Source: Pseudolactococcus plantarum | GTDB lineage: Bacteria > Bacillota > Bacilli > Lactobacillales > Streptococcaceae | Direction: 5' to 3' | DNA: 64,000 nt | Assembly: GCF_002441715.1 (NCBI RefSeq) | Contig: NZ_JXJX01000001.1 | Coordinates: forward strand, 62,001 to 126,000 | Shown here: in pieces, positions 1 to 8,700 of the stretch | Layout of the letters: every line of letters begins with the position of its first letter | How positions within the stretch are numbered: position 1 is the first letter of the stretch | Made by a program: the position numbers and the translations under genes | Notes under the pieces: generated by a model | Databases searched by the model: none | What the model saw: the letters and a program-made list of their open reading frames with translations, nothing else | What the model was told of the DNA's origin: nothing

Positions 1-1
1 A

Positions 2-397
2 ATTTCTATCGCTCTAACAGCTGCAGAAACAGGGCATTTGGTGTTAGGAACGCTACATACCTCAAGTGCTGCAGCAACGATTGAACGGATAGTTGATGTT
101 TTCTCTCCAGAACAGCAGCCGCAAATTATGACACAATTATCGGGTGCTTTAGTCGGGATTTTGGCGCAAAGGTTGTTACCAACGCCAGATTTTAATGGTC
201 GAGTAGCCGTAACTGAGTTGATGGTCAATACACCCTCAATCGCTAATCTTGTCAGAAGTAATAAAACGCATCAGATTACCTCTATGTTACAAATGGGCGC
301 TGAGGAAGGGATGTATACGATGGAGTCATCGATCAAAGCGGTGTTATCAGCACATGCTGTTGATGTGGATGCTGCTGAGAGTTTACTAGGAGAGTAG
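2..397 (+). CDS. pilT: Type IV pilus retraction ATPase PilT, C-terminal part (5' end outside window)
   Basis: This is the last 131 residues of a hexameric secretion-type ATPase that depolymerises pilin subunits at the base of a type IV pilus. The open frame runs off the left edge. The segment has the conserved ALTAAETGHLVLGTLHT stretch (His box) followed by the PilT-type tail GRVAVTELMVNTPSI and the KTHQI motif. There is no four-cysteine zinc motif such as PilB assembly ATPases carry between these blocks, so PilT fits better than PilB. It is 13 bases upstream of pilC, so the two probably share a message. An extension ATPase (pilB) would be expected upstream, outside the window. The family is clear; PilT versus a PilB-like paralogue is likely but not proven without the N-terminus. 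Confidence 0.85.
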   Translation: MSIALTAAETGHLVLGTLHTSSAAATIERIVDVFSPEQQPQIMTQLSGALVGILAQRLLPTPDFNGRVAVTELMVNTPSIANLVRSNKTHQITSMLQMGAEEGMYTMESSIKAVLSAHAVDVDAAESLLGE

Positions 398-410
398 TAG
401 GTGAAGAGGA

Positions 411-1622
411 ATGGCAACTTACATTTATGAAGGTATCAATGCACAAGGGATTAAAAAGAAAGGCACCATTCGTGCGCATTCAGAACTTGATGCACAAGAG
501 TTGATCAAGAAAAAGCAGGTTAAACCACTCTATATTAATGCACAGCAGGAAACTGTCGCTAATCGTGAGATTAAATTTTTTAATAAAGTAAGTACGAAAC
601 TTTTGGTCGCCTACCTACAGCAATTTTCCATCCTAATCTCCTCAGGTGTAACTGTTCTACAGGCATCAGAGATGCTGGTTGAGCAAGAAAAAAATAAAAA
701 TCTCAAATCAGCTTTAACTAAGGTGAGTGCTGGTATACAAGGAGGTCGAGCGCTATCAGAGATGTACCAGGACATGCCTGAAGTGTTTCCAGTCATGCTA
801 ACTGCTGTGATCCAAGCTTCTGAAAAAGCAGGGACTCTAGAAACTACCCTAAAACAGATGGCCGGTTATTATGAACGTCTCCAAAAGAGTAGAGCAAGTC
901 TAAAAACAGCGATGATTTATCCGCTGATGATGATCTTATTTGCCATTGGTGTCGCCATTTTTATGCTTGTCTCCATCGTGCCCATGTTTGTAAACATGTT
1001 TGAAGACTTAGGGGCTACGCTACCTTTATTGACAAAGATGTGTCTGAGCTTTAGCAAATTTCTAACCTCTAAAGGTTTCTTTCTACTTGGCGGGATGATC
1101 GTGATAGTAATAGGCTTTCAAATTGCCAAACATCAGATTAAGGCATTACGTCAGTTTCTGGACACATGGAAGCTAAAAGTACCTATTATCGGTGAGTTGA
1201 ATCTGAAAGGGGAACTCAGTATTGGTTTGAGTACCATGTCCTCTCTCTTGTCAAGTTCGGTGCCGATCGTAGAGACACTTGAGATGAGTCAAAAAGCTGT
1301 CACTAATGTCATCATCAAAGAGTTATTTAACCGAGGACGAATTACTATAGAAGAAGGAGGTAAATTATCTCAAGTATTTGCGAGTCATTTAGTCCCAAAT
1401 ATGACCACGTCGATGATTGTTGTCGGTGAAAATACAGGTCAGCTAGATACCATGTTGGTCAAGCTAGCCTCTATCTATGAAGATGAGGTAGCTGAGTTGA
1501 CAGTGCGTCTCAGAACAGTATTAGAACCATTAATCATCATCCTAATCTGTATCGTCGTTGGCGTGATTGTCATGGCAATCATGTTACCGATGTTCTCGAT
1601 GTTTGAGGCTATCCAAGGTTAA
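411..1622 (+). CDS. pilC: Type IV pilus inner-membrane platform protein PilC
   Basis: A 403-residue polytopic membrane protein of the type II secretion F / PilC family. It sits in the cytoplasmic membrane and couples the pilus ATPases to pilin insertion and removal. Two T2SSF repeats are visible, at roughly residues 65-190 and 270-395. Hydrophobic segments lie near 165-190, 215-235 and 370-395, and the C-terminus ends in the usual MLPMFSMFEAIQ-like block. The length is normal for PilC. Its ATG at 411 follows a GTGAAGAGGA ribosome site, 13 bases after pilT. It could be confused with ComGB of the competence pseudopilus, but neighbouring pilT, pilM, pilN and pilO point to a true retractable type IV pilus. 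Confidence 0.92.
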   Translation: MATYIYEGINAQGIKKKGTIRAHSELDAQELIKKKQVKPLYINAQQETVANREIKFFNKVSTKLLVAYLQQFSILISSGVTVLQASEMLVEQEKNKNLKSALTKVSAGIQGGRALSEMYQDMPEVFPVMLTAVIQASEKAGTLETTLKQMAGYYERLQKSRASLKTAMIYPLMMILFAIGVAIFMLVSIVPMFVNMFEDLGATLPLLTKMCLSFSKFLTSKGFFLLGGMIVIVIGFQIAKHQIKALRQFLDTWKLKVPIIGELNLKGELSIGLSTMSSLLSSSVPIVETLEMSQKAVTNVIIKELFNRGRITIEEGGKLSQVFASHLVPNMTTSMIVVGENTGQLDTMLVKLASIYEDEVAELTVRLRTVLEPLIIILICIVVGVIVMAIMLPMFSMFEAIQG

Positions 1623-1734
1623 TCACAAGTTTAACGTTATCGTGTCCTAAAGAAGACCTTAAACTCTTTGGAAGTGGCGTATGTATAAGGGAAAGTTAAC
1701 AAAAATATCTATCAAAAAATTACAAGTAAGACCT

Positions 1735-1752
1735 GCTACTAGGGATAGTAGC
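1735..1752 (+). promoter_or_regulatory. Small hairpin in the leader of the pilin gene
   Basis: GCTACTA (1735-1741), loop GGGA, TAGTAGC (1746-1752) forms a perfect 7-bp stem with a GNRA-type tetraloop 36 bases before the pilin ATG. It is not followed by a T-run, so it is unlikely to be a terminator. It could be a 5' stabiliser or processing boundary that lets pilin RNA accumulate separately from pilC. The rest of the 1623-1788 gap shows no clear gene. Confidence 0.4.
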
Positions 1753-1788
1753 ATATCTAATGTTTAAACAAAAGGAGACTAAATAATT

Positions 1789-2289
1789 ATGAACAAATTA
1801 GCTTTATTAGTTAAAGATGAAGAAGGGATGACGCTTGTCGAGTTACTTGCTGTTATCGTTATCTTATCAATCGTAGCTGCCATCGGTGGTGTTGCGATTG
1901 CTGGTGTTATCCAGCGTTCACGTGAGGATGCTCGCGTAGCAGATGTACAAATGCTTTATGAAGCAGCTACACTTGCTGAAGCAAGTGATTCGTATATTTC
2001 AAAGAATACGACGGCTGGTTCAGGAACAACACCTGCTGCATCTGTTACAGCAAAAATGCTAAATACTGAAGGATATGCAACAAGCGTTGGATTTCTTAAA
2101 GCGTCGAATGGTACGACTGATACTTCTGATAAAGTAACGTTTAAATTAGTTGCTAAATCAGGTTCTGCAGATAAATTAACGATGACAATTCCAAAAGAGG
2201 TAACTTACGCTGGTTCAAAACCAAACAAAGAACTTTTGGATAAAGAAGCTAAACACATTAAAGCGTTAACACGTGAAACATTATTTTAA
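1789..2289 (+). CDS. Type IV major pilin precursor (class III signal peptide)
   Basis: A 166-residue prepilin. A short, charged leader ends in Gly13, followed by the hydrophobic pilin helix beginning MTLVELLAVIVILSIV. PilD would cut after Gly13 and methylate the new first residue, here Met; Glu18 is the conserved Glu5 of the mature protein. The C-terminal globular part (about residues 60-166) is rich in Ala, Thr, Ser and Lys and has no cysteine, so no disulphide-bonded D-region as in Gram-negative pilins. AAAGGAG lies 11 bases before the ATG. The gene is isolated by spacers of about 170 and 190 bases, each carrying a hairpin, a layout that fits high separate expression. No other prepilin gene is visible downstream in the locus. 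Confidence 0.9.
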   Translation: MNKLALLVKDEEGMTLVELLAVIVILSIVAAIGGVAIAGVIQRSREDARVADVQMLYEAATLAEASDSYISKNTTAGSGTTPAASVTAKMLNTEGYATSVGFLKASNGTTDTSDKVTFKLVAKSGSADKLTMTIPKEVTYAGSKPNKELLDKEAKHIKALTRETLF

Positions 2290-2378
2290 AAGATAAATCC
2301 TCTTTCTCTGTTTAACCCCATACTTCCAATCATGTTTAACATGGCCAAGCCTCAAACAATAGTTTGTAATTTCTATTT

Positions 2379-2435
2379 TTGAGGTGTTTGAAAAGATTAG
2401 GACTGTCAAGTGCCTAATCTTTTCAAACATCTCAA
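2379..2435 (+). repeat. Long inverted repeat between pilin gene and pilD
   Basis: Two 23-base arms (2379-2401 and 2413-2435) pair with a single G-U wobble around an 11-base loop. No T-run follows, so it is not a standard intrinsic terminator. It lies 90 bases after the pilin stop codon and 46 bases before the pilD ATG. It may protect the 3' end of pilin mRNA, direct RNase III cutting, or damp read-through into pilD. A smaller stem (CAAAC/GTTTG, about 2353-2366) precedes it. Confidence 0.7.
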
Positions 2436-2481
2436 TGGCATATCCTTTGAAATACGTTAGTTTTAGAAAGAAACCTCATAC

Positions 2482-3279
2482 ATGCAAACACTTATCGGTA
2501 GTAACGACTTGGGTAGTTTTATATTTACCTATGCTTATATTTTTATTTTTGGTGCCTGTCTAGGCTCATTTTTTATGGTGGTTGGACTTCGGTTACCACA
2601 AAAAGAAGATTTAATTACGCCCTCACATTGTGATAATTGTCAAGCAAAGCTTAAGCCATGGCATCTCATCCCTATCATCGGTTATATTGGTTTAAAAGGT
2701 AAATGTAGCCAATGTCAGCAGAAAATTCCTGTGATCTATCCTATTTTTGAGGTGTTAACGGGTTGTTTATTCACAGCTGTCGTTTACTTATTACGGTTTA
2801 ACAAAGAAACGATGATTGCGCTACTCTTTATGTCATTACTTTTGATTTGTACGGTATCAGATATAAGTGCGCGTAAAATTTTAAACCGTGTGACCTATCC
2901 TGCTTTTGTTTTATTTCTGATCTTGCGCTTGACGGTATCTCAGTTAAATCCTTGGTGGTTTACCTTAGTGGGTGCAGGGATTGGGTTCGTCTTATTATTA
3001 TTATTGGGGTTGTTAAGCTATGCCTTGTTAAACCAGAAAGGCATGGGCGGTGGAGATATCAAACTCTTTACTGTGATTGGTGTTGTGATTGGCCCGCTTC
3101 CTTTACTTGCTGTGCTTGTATTAGCTTCAGTGTTATCACTAGTTTATGTTGGGATAGATTTTATAATCACTAAAAAATTTAAACGTAAGTTACCATTTGG
3201 TCCATTTATTGCTCTAGCTTCTCTGCTGGTTTATGTGTATATATCTGGGATGTGGCAGCTGTTATTACGTTTATTTTAA
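2482..3279 (+). CDS. pilD: Prepilin peptidase / N-methyltransferase PilD
   Basis: A 265-residue polytopic aspartic protease of the A24 family that cleaves class III leaders and methylates the new N-terminus at the cytoplasmic membrane. Two cysteine pairs, C50/C53 and C75/C78, give the zinc-binding loop of the methyltransferase half. The catalytic aspartates are D127 (in VSDISARK) and D192 in the GMGGGD motif at 187-192. About eight hydrophobic segments span the rest. Its substrate is most likely the pilin encoded just upstream, although com pseudopilins elsewhere in the genome could also be substrates. The ribosome site (AGAAAG) is weak, which suits a low-copy enzyme. Confidence 0.95.
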   Translation: MQTLIGSNDLGSFIFTYAYIFIFGACLGSFFMVVGLRLPQKEDLITPSHCDNCQAKLKPWHLIPIIGYIGLKGKCSQCQQKIPVIYPIFEVLTGCLFTAVVYLLRFNKETMIALLFMSLLLICTVSDISARKILNRVTYPAFVLFLILRLTVSQLNPWWFTLVGAGIGFVLLLLLGLLSYALLNQKGMGGGDIKLFTVIGVVIGPLPLLAVLVLASVLSLVYVGIDFIITKKFKRKLPFGPFIALASLLVYVYISGMWQLLLRLF

Positions 3280-3333
3280 TCCATAAATCTGCAAAAAATT
3301 ATAAAGTTATCATAAGACAAAGAGAGAGATAAG

Positions 3334-4392
3334 ATGTTTGGGAAATCTAAAAAAGAACGAAAAAAAATCGATCACTTAGCTATTGACAAGAAGACTAAAG
3401 GATCATCAAAACAAATTGGCTTAGAGGTGATAAAAAATGTCATCAGAATGAGTGTTGTCCAAGGAAATGATATCATCTATGGTGAAAAATTATTGGAAGG
3501 CACGATTATCAAGCGAGATAAACTTAGAAATAGTGAAGAATTATCAGATGCTATGCGCAGTTTAGCAAAGGAACTCGGTGTATCTGGTGGTCGCGTTGTC
3601 TACCATCTTAATAATCAAACGGTGTTAATCCAAGAACTTAAAGATGTAGCAGACAAGTCAGAAAAACAAATTCGTCAGAATTTATTTCTAGAGCTTGGGG
3701 ATTCCATTGCACTCCCATTTGCAAATCCTATATTTGAATTATTAATCGCATCTCAACCTGAAAAAATAAGTAGACAGTCTAAAAAAAGAGACAAAAAGCA
3801 GGAGGCAGTCCTAGAAGACACACAAGAGTTGTTACCAAATAATGATGCGGTTACCTATATCGTAACATCTGAGGGTCTCTTGATTGAACTGGGAGATTGT
3901 ATCATTCAAGCTGGTTTAAAACCTGCAGGCGTTGATTTTAGTGCTTTAGCTGTGACGCGGTGTTTTGAAAATAAAATCAACTTTAAACAAAATTTTATGG
4001 TGGTCGAGTTGTCTAGCGGGACAGCAACCATGACTATTTTTGAGGGAGAGACACCCATCTATGTCCAGTATGAAGATTACAATGGGGTTGGCTGGCGATA
4101 TTTTTCAGAAGGTAAAGCCTTAACCTACTTTTTTAATGAAGAAAGAGAACGCATGGAGCTGAGGAAGTTAATGATGGTAATAGAACAATTAACCTACTAC
4201 TATCAAACAAATTTGTCGAATAATCAAGAACTCCAGACCATCTATGTCACGGGAGAGCATCCATGGGTTAGTGGTGAGTTTGAGGAATTGATAAAAGATA
4301 GTCTGCAATATCCAATCGACATCCTACAGTTTCCCAATCATTTTGACTCTAAGTATATCTTATCTTTGGGACTGGCTATGAAAGAGGTTTAA
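3334..4392 (+). CDS. pilM: Type IV pilus assembly protein PilM (actin-like)
   Basis: A 352-residue cytoplasmic protein with the ASKHA/actin-like fold of PilM, which binds the N-terminal tail of PilN and links the PilNO membrane alignment complex to the motor. An N-terminal Lys/Arg-rich extension (residues 1-30) precedes the first strand region (IGLEVIKNVIRM). A charged insertion around residues 150-165 (QSKKRDKKQE) breaks the fold, and the second half has the phosphate-loop-like VVELSSGTATMTIF. Sequence identity to Gram-negative PilM looks low, but gene order (pilM-pilN-pilO) supports the call. The ATG at 3334 follows AGAGAGAG. Confidence 0.82.
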   Translation: MFGKSKKERKKIDHLAIDKKTKGSSKQIGLEVIKNVIRMSVVQGNDIIYGEKLLEGTIIKRDKLRNSEELSDAMRSLAKELGVSGGRVVYHLNNQTVLIQELKDVADKSEKQIRQNLFLELGDSIALPFANPIFELLIASQPEKISRQSKKRDKKQEAVLEDTQELLPNNDAVTYIVTSEGLLIELGDCIIQAGLKPAGVDFSALAVTRCFENKINFKQNFMVVELSSGTATMTIFEGETPIYVQYEDYNGVGWRYFSEGKALTYFFNEERERMELRKLMMVIEQLTYYYQTNLSNNQELQTIYVTGEHPWVSGEFEELIKDSLQYPIDILQFPNHFDSKYILSLGLAMKEV

Positions 4393-4398
4393 CCCGTG

Positions 4399-5025
4399 AT
4401 GAATTTAAATTTATTACCAGATAAATATGTCAAAAACCGAGCACCAATGCTGTTATTGATTGCGTATATTATATTTGTTGGGGTGACGTTTGTCATCACT
4501 ATCCTTTTCTTTATACTGTTAACTGTATCAGTAAATAAGCAACGAGATGTGCTATCTGTACGAAAGTTAGAGCAGGTGTCTTTGACTAAAAATATTAAGG
4601 CGTTAAAAAATGCTAATTCAGTCGAAGTTCAAGAGGTAATTAAGACTTTAAAAACTAAGCAGATTATGACTAATCAAATCTTTAAAACACTTGATGAGAC
4701 CTTTAAAAAAGGTACAGCACTTTTATGGAACTATGAGCTTTTGCTAGCAGATAGTGAACTTAGAACATTTGATAATAAAGAACTGATCAGACTAGATCTT
4801 AATGGGATTGCGACATATTATGCTAAAGATGGTGCGCAACAAGTGGTCAAGGAGTTGGAAGCGATACCTTGGATTTACTCAGCGGTTATCGTAAAAAGCA
4901 ACTTACACGAAGAAGGTGATGACCTAATAGATACTTTAGCAAATCAAGCAAATATCCATGATATAACGATTCAGGTTAAACTTATCAAAGATGCTTTACC
5001 AAATACTGAGAGGAATATCAAATGA
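4399..5025 (+). CDS. pilN: Type IV pilus assembly protein PilN
   Basis: A bitopic membrane protein of 208 residues. The very N-terminus MNLNLLPDKY matches the conserved NLLP motif by which PilN binds PilM in the cytoplasm. One membrane helix (about residues 14-42) is followed by a coiled coil (about 45-100) and a ferredoxin-like outer domain. A GTG at 4396 directly precedes the ATG; the ATG at 4399 is better spaced from the AGAGG at 4383-4387. The gene overlaps pilO by ATGA, so the two are probably translated together and form a heterodimer. Confidence 0.85.
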   Translation: MNLNLLPDKYVKNRAPMLLLIAYIIFVGVTFVITILFFILLTVSVNKQRDVLSVRKLEQVSLTKNIKALKNANSVEVQEVIKTLKTKQIMTNQIFKTLDETFKKGTALLWNYELLLADSELRTFDNKELIRLDLNGIATYYAKDGAQQVVKELEAIPWIYSAVIVKSNLHEEGDDLIDTLANQANIHDITIQVKLIKDALPNTERNIK

Positions 5026-5630
5026 CAAAAATACAGTTCACACCAAAGTTAGTCTTAATCTCACTCATTAGTTTTTTGGTTAGTCTGGTCGTATTAATTG
5101 GGATTTGGTTTGCTTTAAATGGGAGTATGTTGTCAACCAAACAGAAACTAGATAAAGAGGTAAAAGCCATAACAAGTACTGTATCTGGTTTGAAAATAGA
5201 AAATCAACAGCTTTCTAAACAAAAAAAGTTGGTTGACAGTGTTGTGGTTAAAAATAAACCTTATATCCCGAATGGTATGCAAATAGGTGAATTTTTAGCT
5301 GACCTTGAGCGATTTGTTGCTGAAACTAACATGGTGATCAATACCACAGACTATACCCCAACGATGGTTTATCCAGCTGCTGCTACTAATGACGCAAAAG
5401 TAGCATCAGCCCAGAGTTCACTCTTTAAATTAGAGTCTAACTTCGAAGTTAGTGGTGGGTCAGCAGAAGACTGTCAAAAATTGATTGACCGTTTAGAAAA
5501 TGAAACACGTTATGTCAATGTGAGTAAAATCGGCTATGCTTCATCGCCTAAAGAATCGGAATATACAGTGTCACTTACATTTACAACCTATTATTTATCT
5601 GAATATGATACTTTTAAGAAAATATCCTAG
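5022..5630 (+). CDS. pilO: Type IV pilus assembly protein PilO
   Basis: A 202-residue bitopic protein: short basic N-terminus, one membrane helix (about residues 10-32), a coiled coil (about 40-75) and a C-terminal ferredoxin-like domain. This is the standard architecture of PilO, the PilN partner in the alignment subcomplex. Its ATG overlaps the pilN stop codon. PilP and PilQ, which build the outer-membrane pore in Gram-negatives, are not expected in a Gram-positive and are not seen. Confidence 0.82.
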   Translation: MTKIQFTPKLVLISLISFLVSLVVLIGIWFALNGSMLSTKQKLDKEVKAITSTVSGLKIENQQLSKQKKLVDSVVVKNKPYIPNGMQIGEFLADLERFVAETNMVINTTDYTPTMVYPAAATNDAKVASAQSSLFKLESNFEVSGGSAEDCQKLIDRLENETRYVNVSKIGYASSPKESEYTVSLTFTTYYLSEYDTFKKIS

Positions 5631-5651
5631 TCAGTAAAGCGTGCTGTGCAC

Positions 5652-5681
5652 TTGACAGTAGTTGTCATAAAAATGTAAAAG
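5652..5681 (+). promoter_or_regulatory. Weak promoter-like element and small stem before the adhesin gene
   Basis: TTGACA (5652-5657) and TAAAAG (5676-5681) are 18 bases apart. TGACA...TGTCA (5653-5667) is also a small inverted repeat overlapping the -35. The 108-base gap after pilO could thus hold a separate promoter for the large surface protein, but the -10 is poor and read-through from pilO is equally likely. Confidence 0.3.
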
Positions 5682-5738
5682 TGTCATCTTATTGATCGGT
5701 GTGGTAATAGAATAAGAAAGGGTTAGAGTATAAGTGGG

Positions 5739-8700
5739 ATGCCTAAGAAAAAAAATCTTAAGATATATGGTAGCATACTGATCATTGTTTCATTGTGTAT
5801 GTTATTACTACCTAAAATCTATGATGTTGTTGTCAATAGTGGTAAAAATAAGTATACGTTAACCGCACCAGAGATAGAGTCTCAAAAATCAGCGACATCA
5901 GGTGTGATGTTAACAGTGGCAGTATATAAACCGAAAAAAGAAACGATTATGATTACCTCAGAAAATCGAGACGGTCGTAATTGGCTTGGTGGGGATAATA
6001 TAGAAGAATTCTTAAGTACCTCACATCCCGAGTTGGCATCTGAGGTTAAATTTGTAGATAATGGTATTCAGTTAGCTATTAAGCCAAGTGATAAAAAAGT
6101 CGTTCTTAAGATACCAGTATCTTTACCCGATTCTACGACAACAACATTTAAAATCAAACGTGACCGCTACACCGTTGAAAAGTTAAAAATGGCTTACGTT
6201 AAGATGGATGGCCCAGTGATTAAAGAAGGTGATGCGCAAACAGATGCTAACAAAGGTGTTAGTCCAACCAATCAAACCCGTTTAAATAAGCAGATCGTGC
6301 CTGCAACATTTTTGAATACGTCACGTAGTACCCCAAAAAATTTGCTTCAACCTAAGGTAATGCAAACTGCATATCCATCAGGAAGTGATACCTTAACTGC
6401 AAGTATTAGTGTCTCAAACTACACCGAATTTTTAGCAGCCGTCGCTAACACTGCTATTTCTAGGATCGAATTTAAAAATGATATCATCGCAGATAATAGA
6501 CAACCTAAGACAATCAGTCGTAACTTAGTCGTAGATGGTAAAGGAAACTTATTTAACGTAACAGCCCATAGAAATAATAACGTATTTCAATTAGGCAACC
6601 CAGCAGGATCATTTAAATCCCAGTTTATATTGGCAAATATGCGTATTGATTATAATGGGGCGAATCGAGGTAAAGCACTAATTTTTGTTTCAGATAGAAA
6701 CAATGTACGTTGGCAAATTAGTTTAGAAGATATTCAATCAGAAGGAACGGCGACAAACCATGGTAGATTAGTTTTTAATCACTCTGGTACAACTATTTTA
6801 TTAGGTAGAATTAACTGGCAAGCAGCTACATCTAAAGAAACAGACAAATCTGATAGATATGGGGGTGTCGTTAATAGTGCACAGATTAAGATTACAAAAA
6901 ATGATGAAGGTAAAGAGCCTGTCATTGATATGACGGCCAATTGTGCACTTTTCAGAGCGTATAAGGGTTATTCAAATCAATTAACGAGTATGATTATTGA
7001 AGCAGGCGTCATTAACTTACATAGTGTTAATGCCCAAGTTCTTCATATGAATGATGAGGTATCTGGCTCAGCTGTAGTCTTTCATGTTAAAGGTCAAAAT
7101 ACAAGACTAAATGTGACGGCATCAGGTGGGAATTCAGAGGCTTTAGGTGGTGCAATTTCGATCATCGGGAATAATTGGACAGGACAGGCAAAAGGGAAAT
7201 CATATACGCGAATAGAAGAAGGTGCTCAGGTTTCTATTCATTCGACAGATAATGCTAGAACAAAAAAAGCGGGAGCAGCTTTCGTCAATCAGGTTACCCA
7301 TGGTGTCTTTTATTTGACTGGAGAAGGGACGAAGATGACCTGCGTTGCGGATACACCTTCAAACATTATAGAGGCAGCATTCCGATTTAGGCTTGTTGGG
7401 AATCAAACCTTCTATATGTCGGACAAGGCCGAATTAAAAGTGGTTAGAAATAATGGCACAACTGCAGGGCTACGTTTTTACGGTCCAAACAATGCTTTTT
7501 ATATATCAGGTGGTGCCAAAGTATTGATTGATAATTTGGGTAAAGGAGATACAAGGCCTTCTGATGGTGGGTCTGGTGAAGGTAGACAAGGTATCCAGTA
7601 TCCAATAGACGGAGGAGGTACATCAATTTTTGATCTAAAAGGTAAAGGCTCAGATGTCGCAGTTAATGCGAGATATGGTCCAGCCCTAGAAGGTCAGAAT
7701 GGCGCCTTTAAATTTTCTGTAAGTGATCAAGCATCGATTTCTTTTATTGGTAGCCCGAAAAGTGCAGGAGTAGGTGCTCTTAAGTTACCTAGTAATTCGG
7801 TAGATATCAAATTAGATACGCCTTATTTTTATGAATTTAGAAATAATCGGCCAGCAGGAGGTCCGTGGTTAAGTGGTGGTAATTCACGAAGTATTTTCAA
7901 AGCAACTAATACAGAGCTAGAGGTATGGAAAAAAGGAAACAATGTGAACTTGGATGGGCCATCAACTAACAGCTGGACGCGCATGGATTATGAGCTTTCT
8001 GGTGTCGGGTTTTCAAAATTTAATGGTAGCTCTAATCCTAATTTTAATAAAGCAACGTATGGTCAAGCTTCAGATTATGCTAAGGTAGCTGGAGGAGCAC
8101 TTGAAGCAGAGATAAAGAGTCTGCGACAGCCCACCAATGCGGATAAGCATATCTATGGGCATGCTGTCGTACCGTCTACCTATGATGCTATTAATGGAGA
8201 GGGTGCAAAACGTGATGCCTATACCAACGAAGTTTGGGTGAAACTAAGATTATATCGATTGAAATTCAAAAAAGGTGTCACATCAGTTCAAGGAAATCCA
8301 AGTACATCCGAAGCTGACTTTAATGCAACTTATGATGTCGTTACCTATGAAAAAGAAGTGCCGACGATAGGACATAAAAATACAACCACTGGACCGGATA
8401 AAGAGTTAGATGGCGTGAAACAATTTGGAGAACCTAAAACCTATGGTATTTTTGAGTGGGATCTGACTAAAGATGACCGGATTAAAGAAGATAAGTTTCT
8501 TTGGGCGGGTGAATATGTCGAGGTGATTGGTGTTAGGCGAGGGCATAAGACACCTCGCCCAGGATATGATATCCTAACACCTAAAGAAAGATATCAAGAT
8601 AAAGGTAAATATGTATTTAATGTGCGGCCAGTTGAAATATCTACAGAAACGATTACTGAGGGACATATCGATCCATTTCTAAATTTGAGTGATGCTAAAA

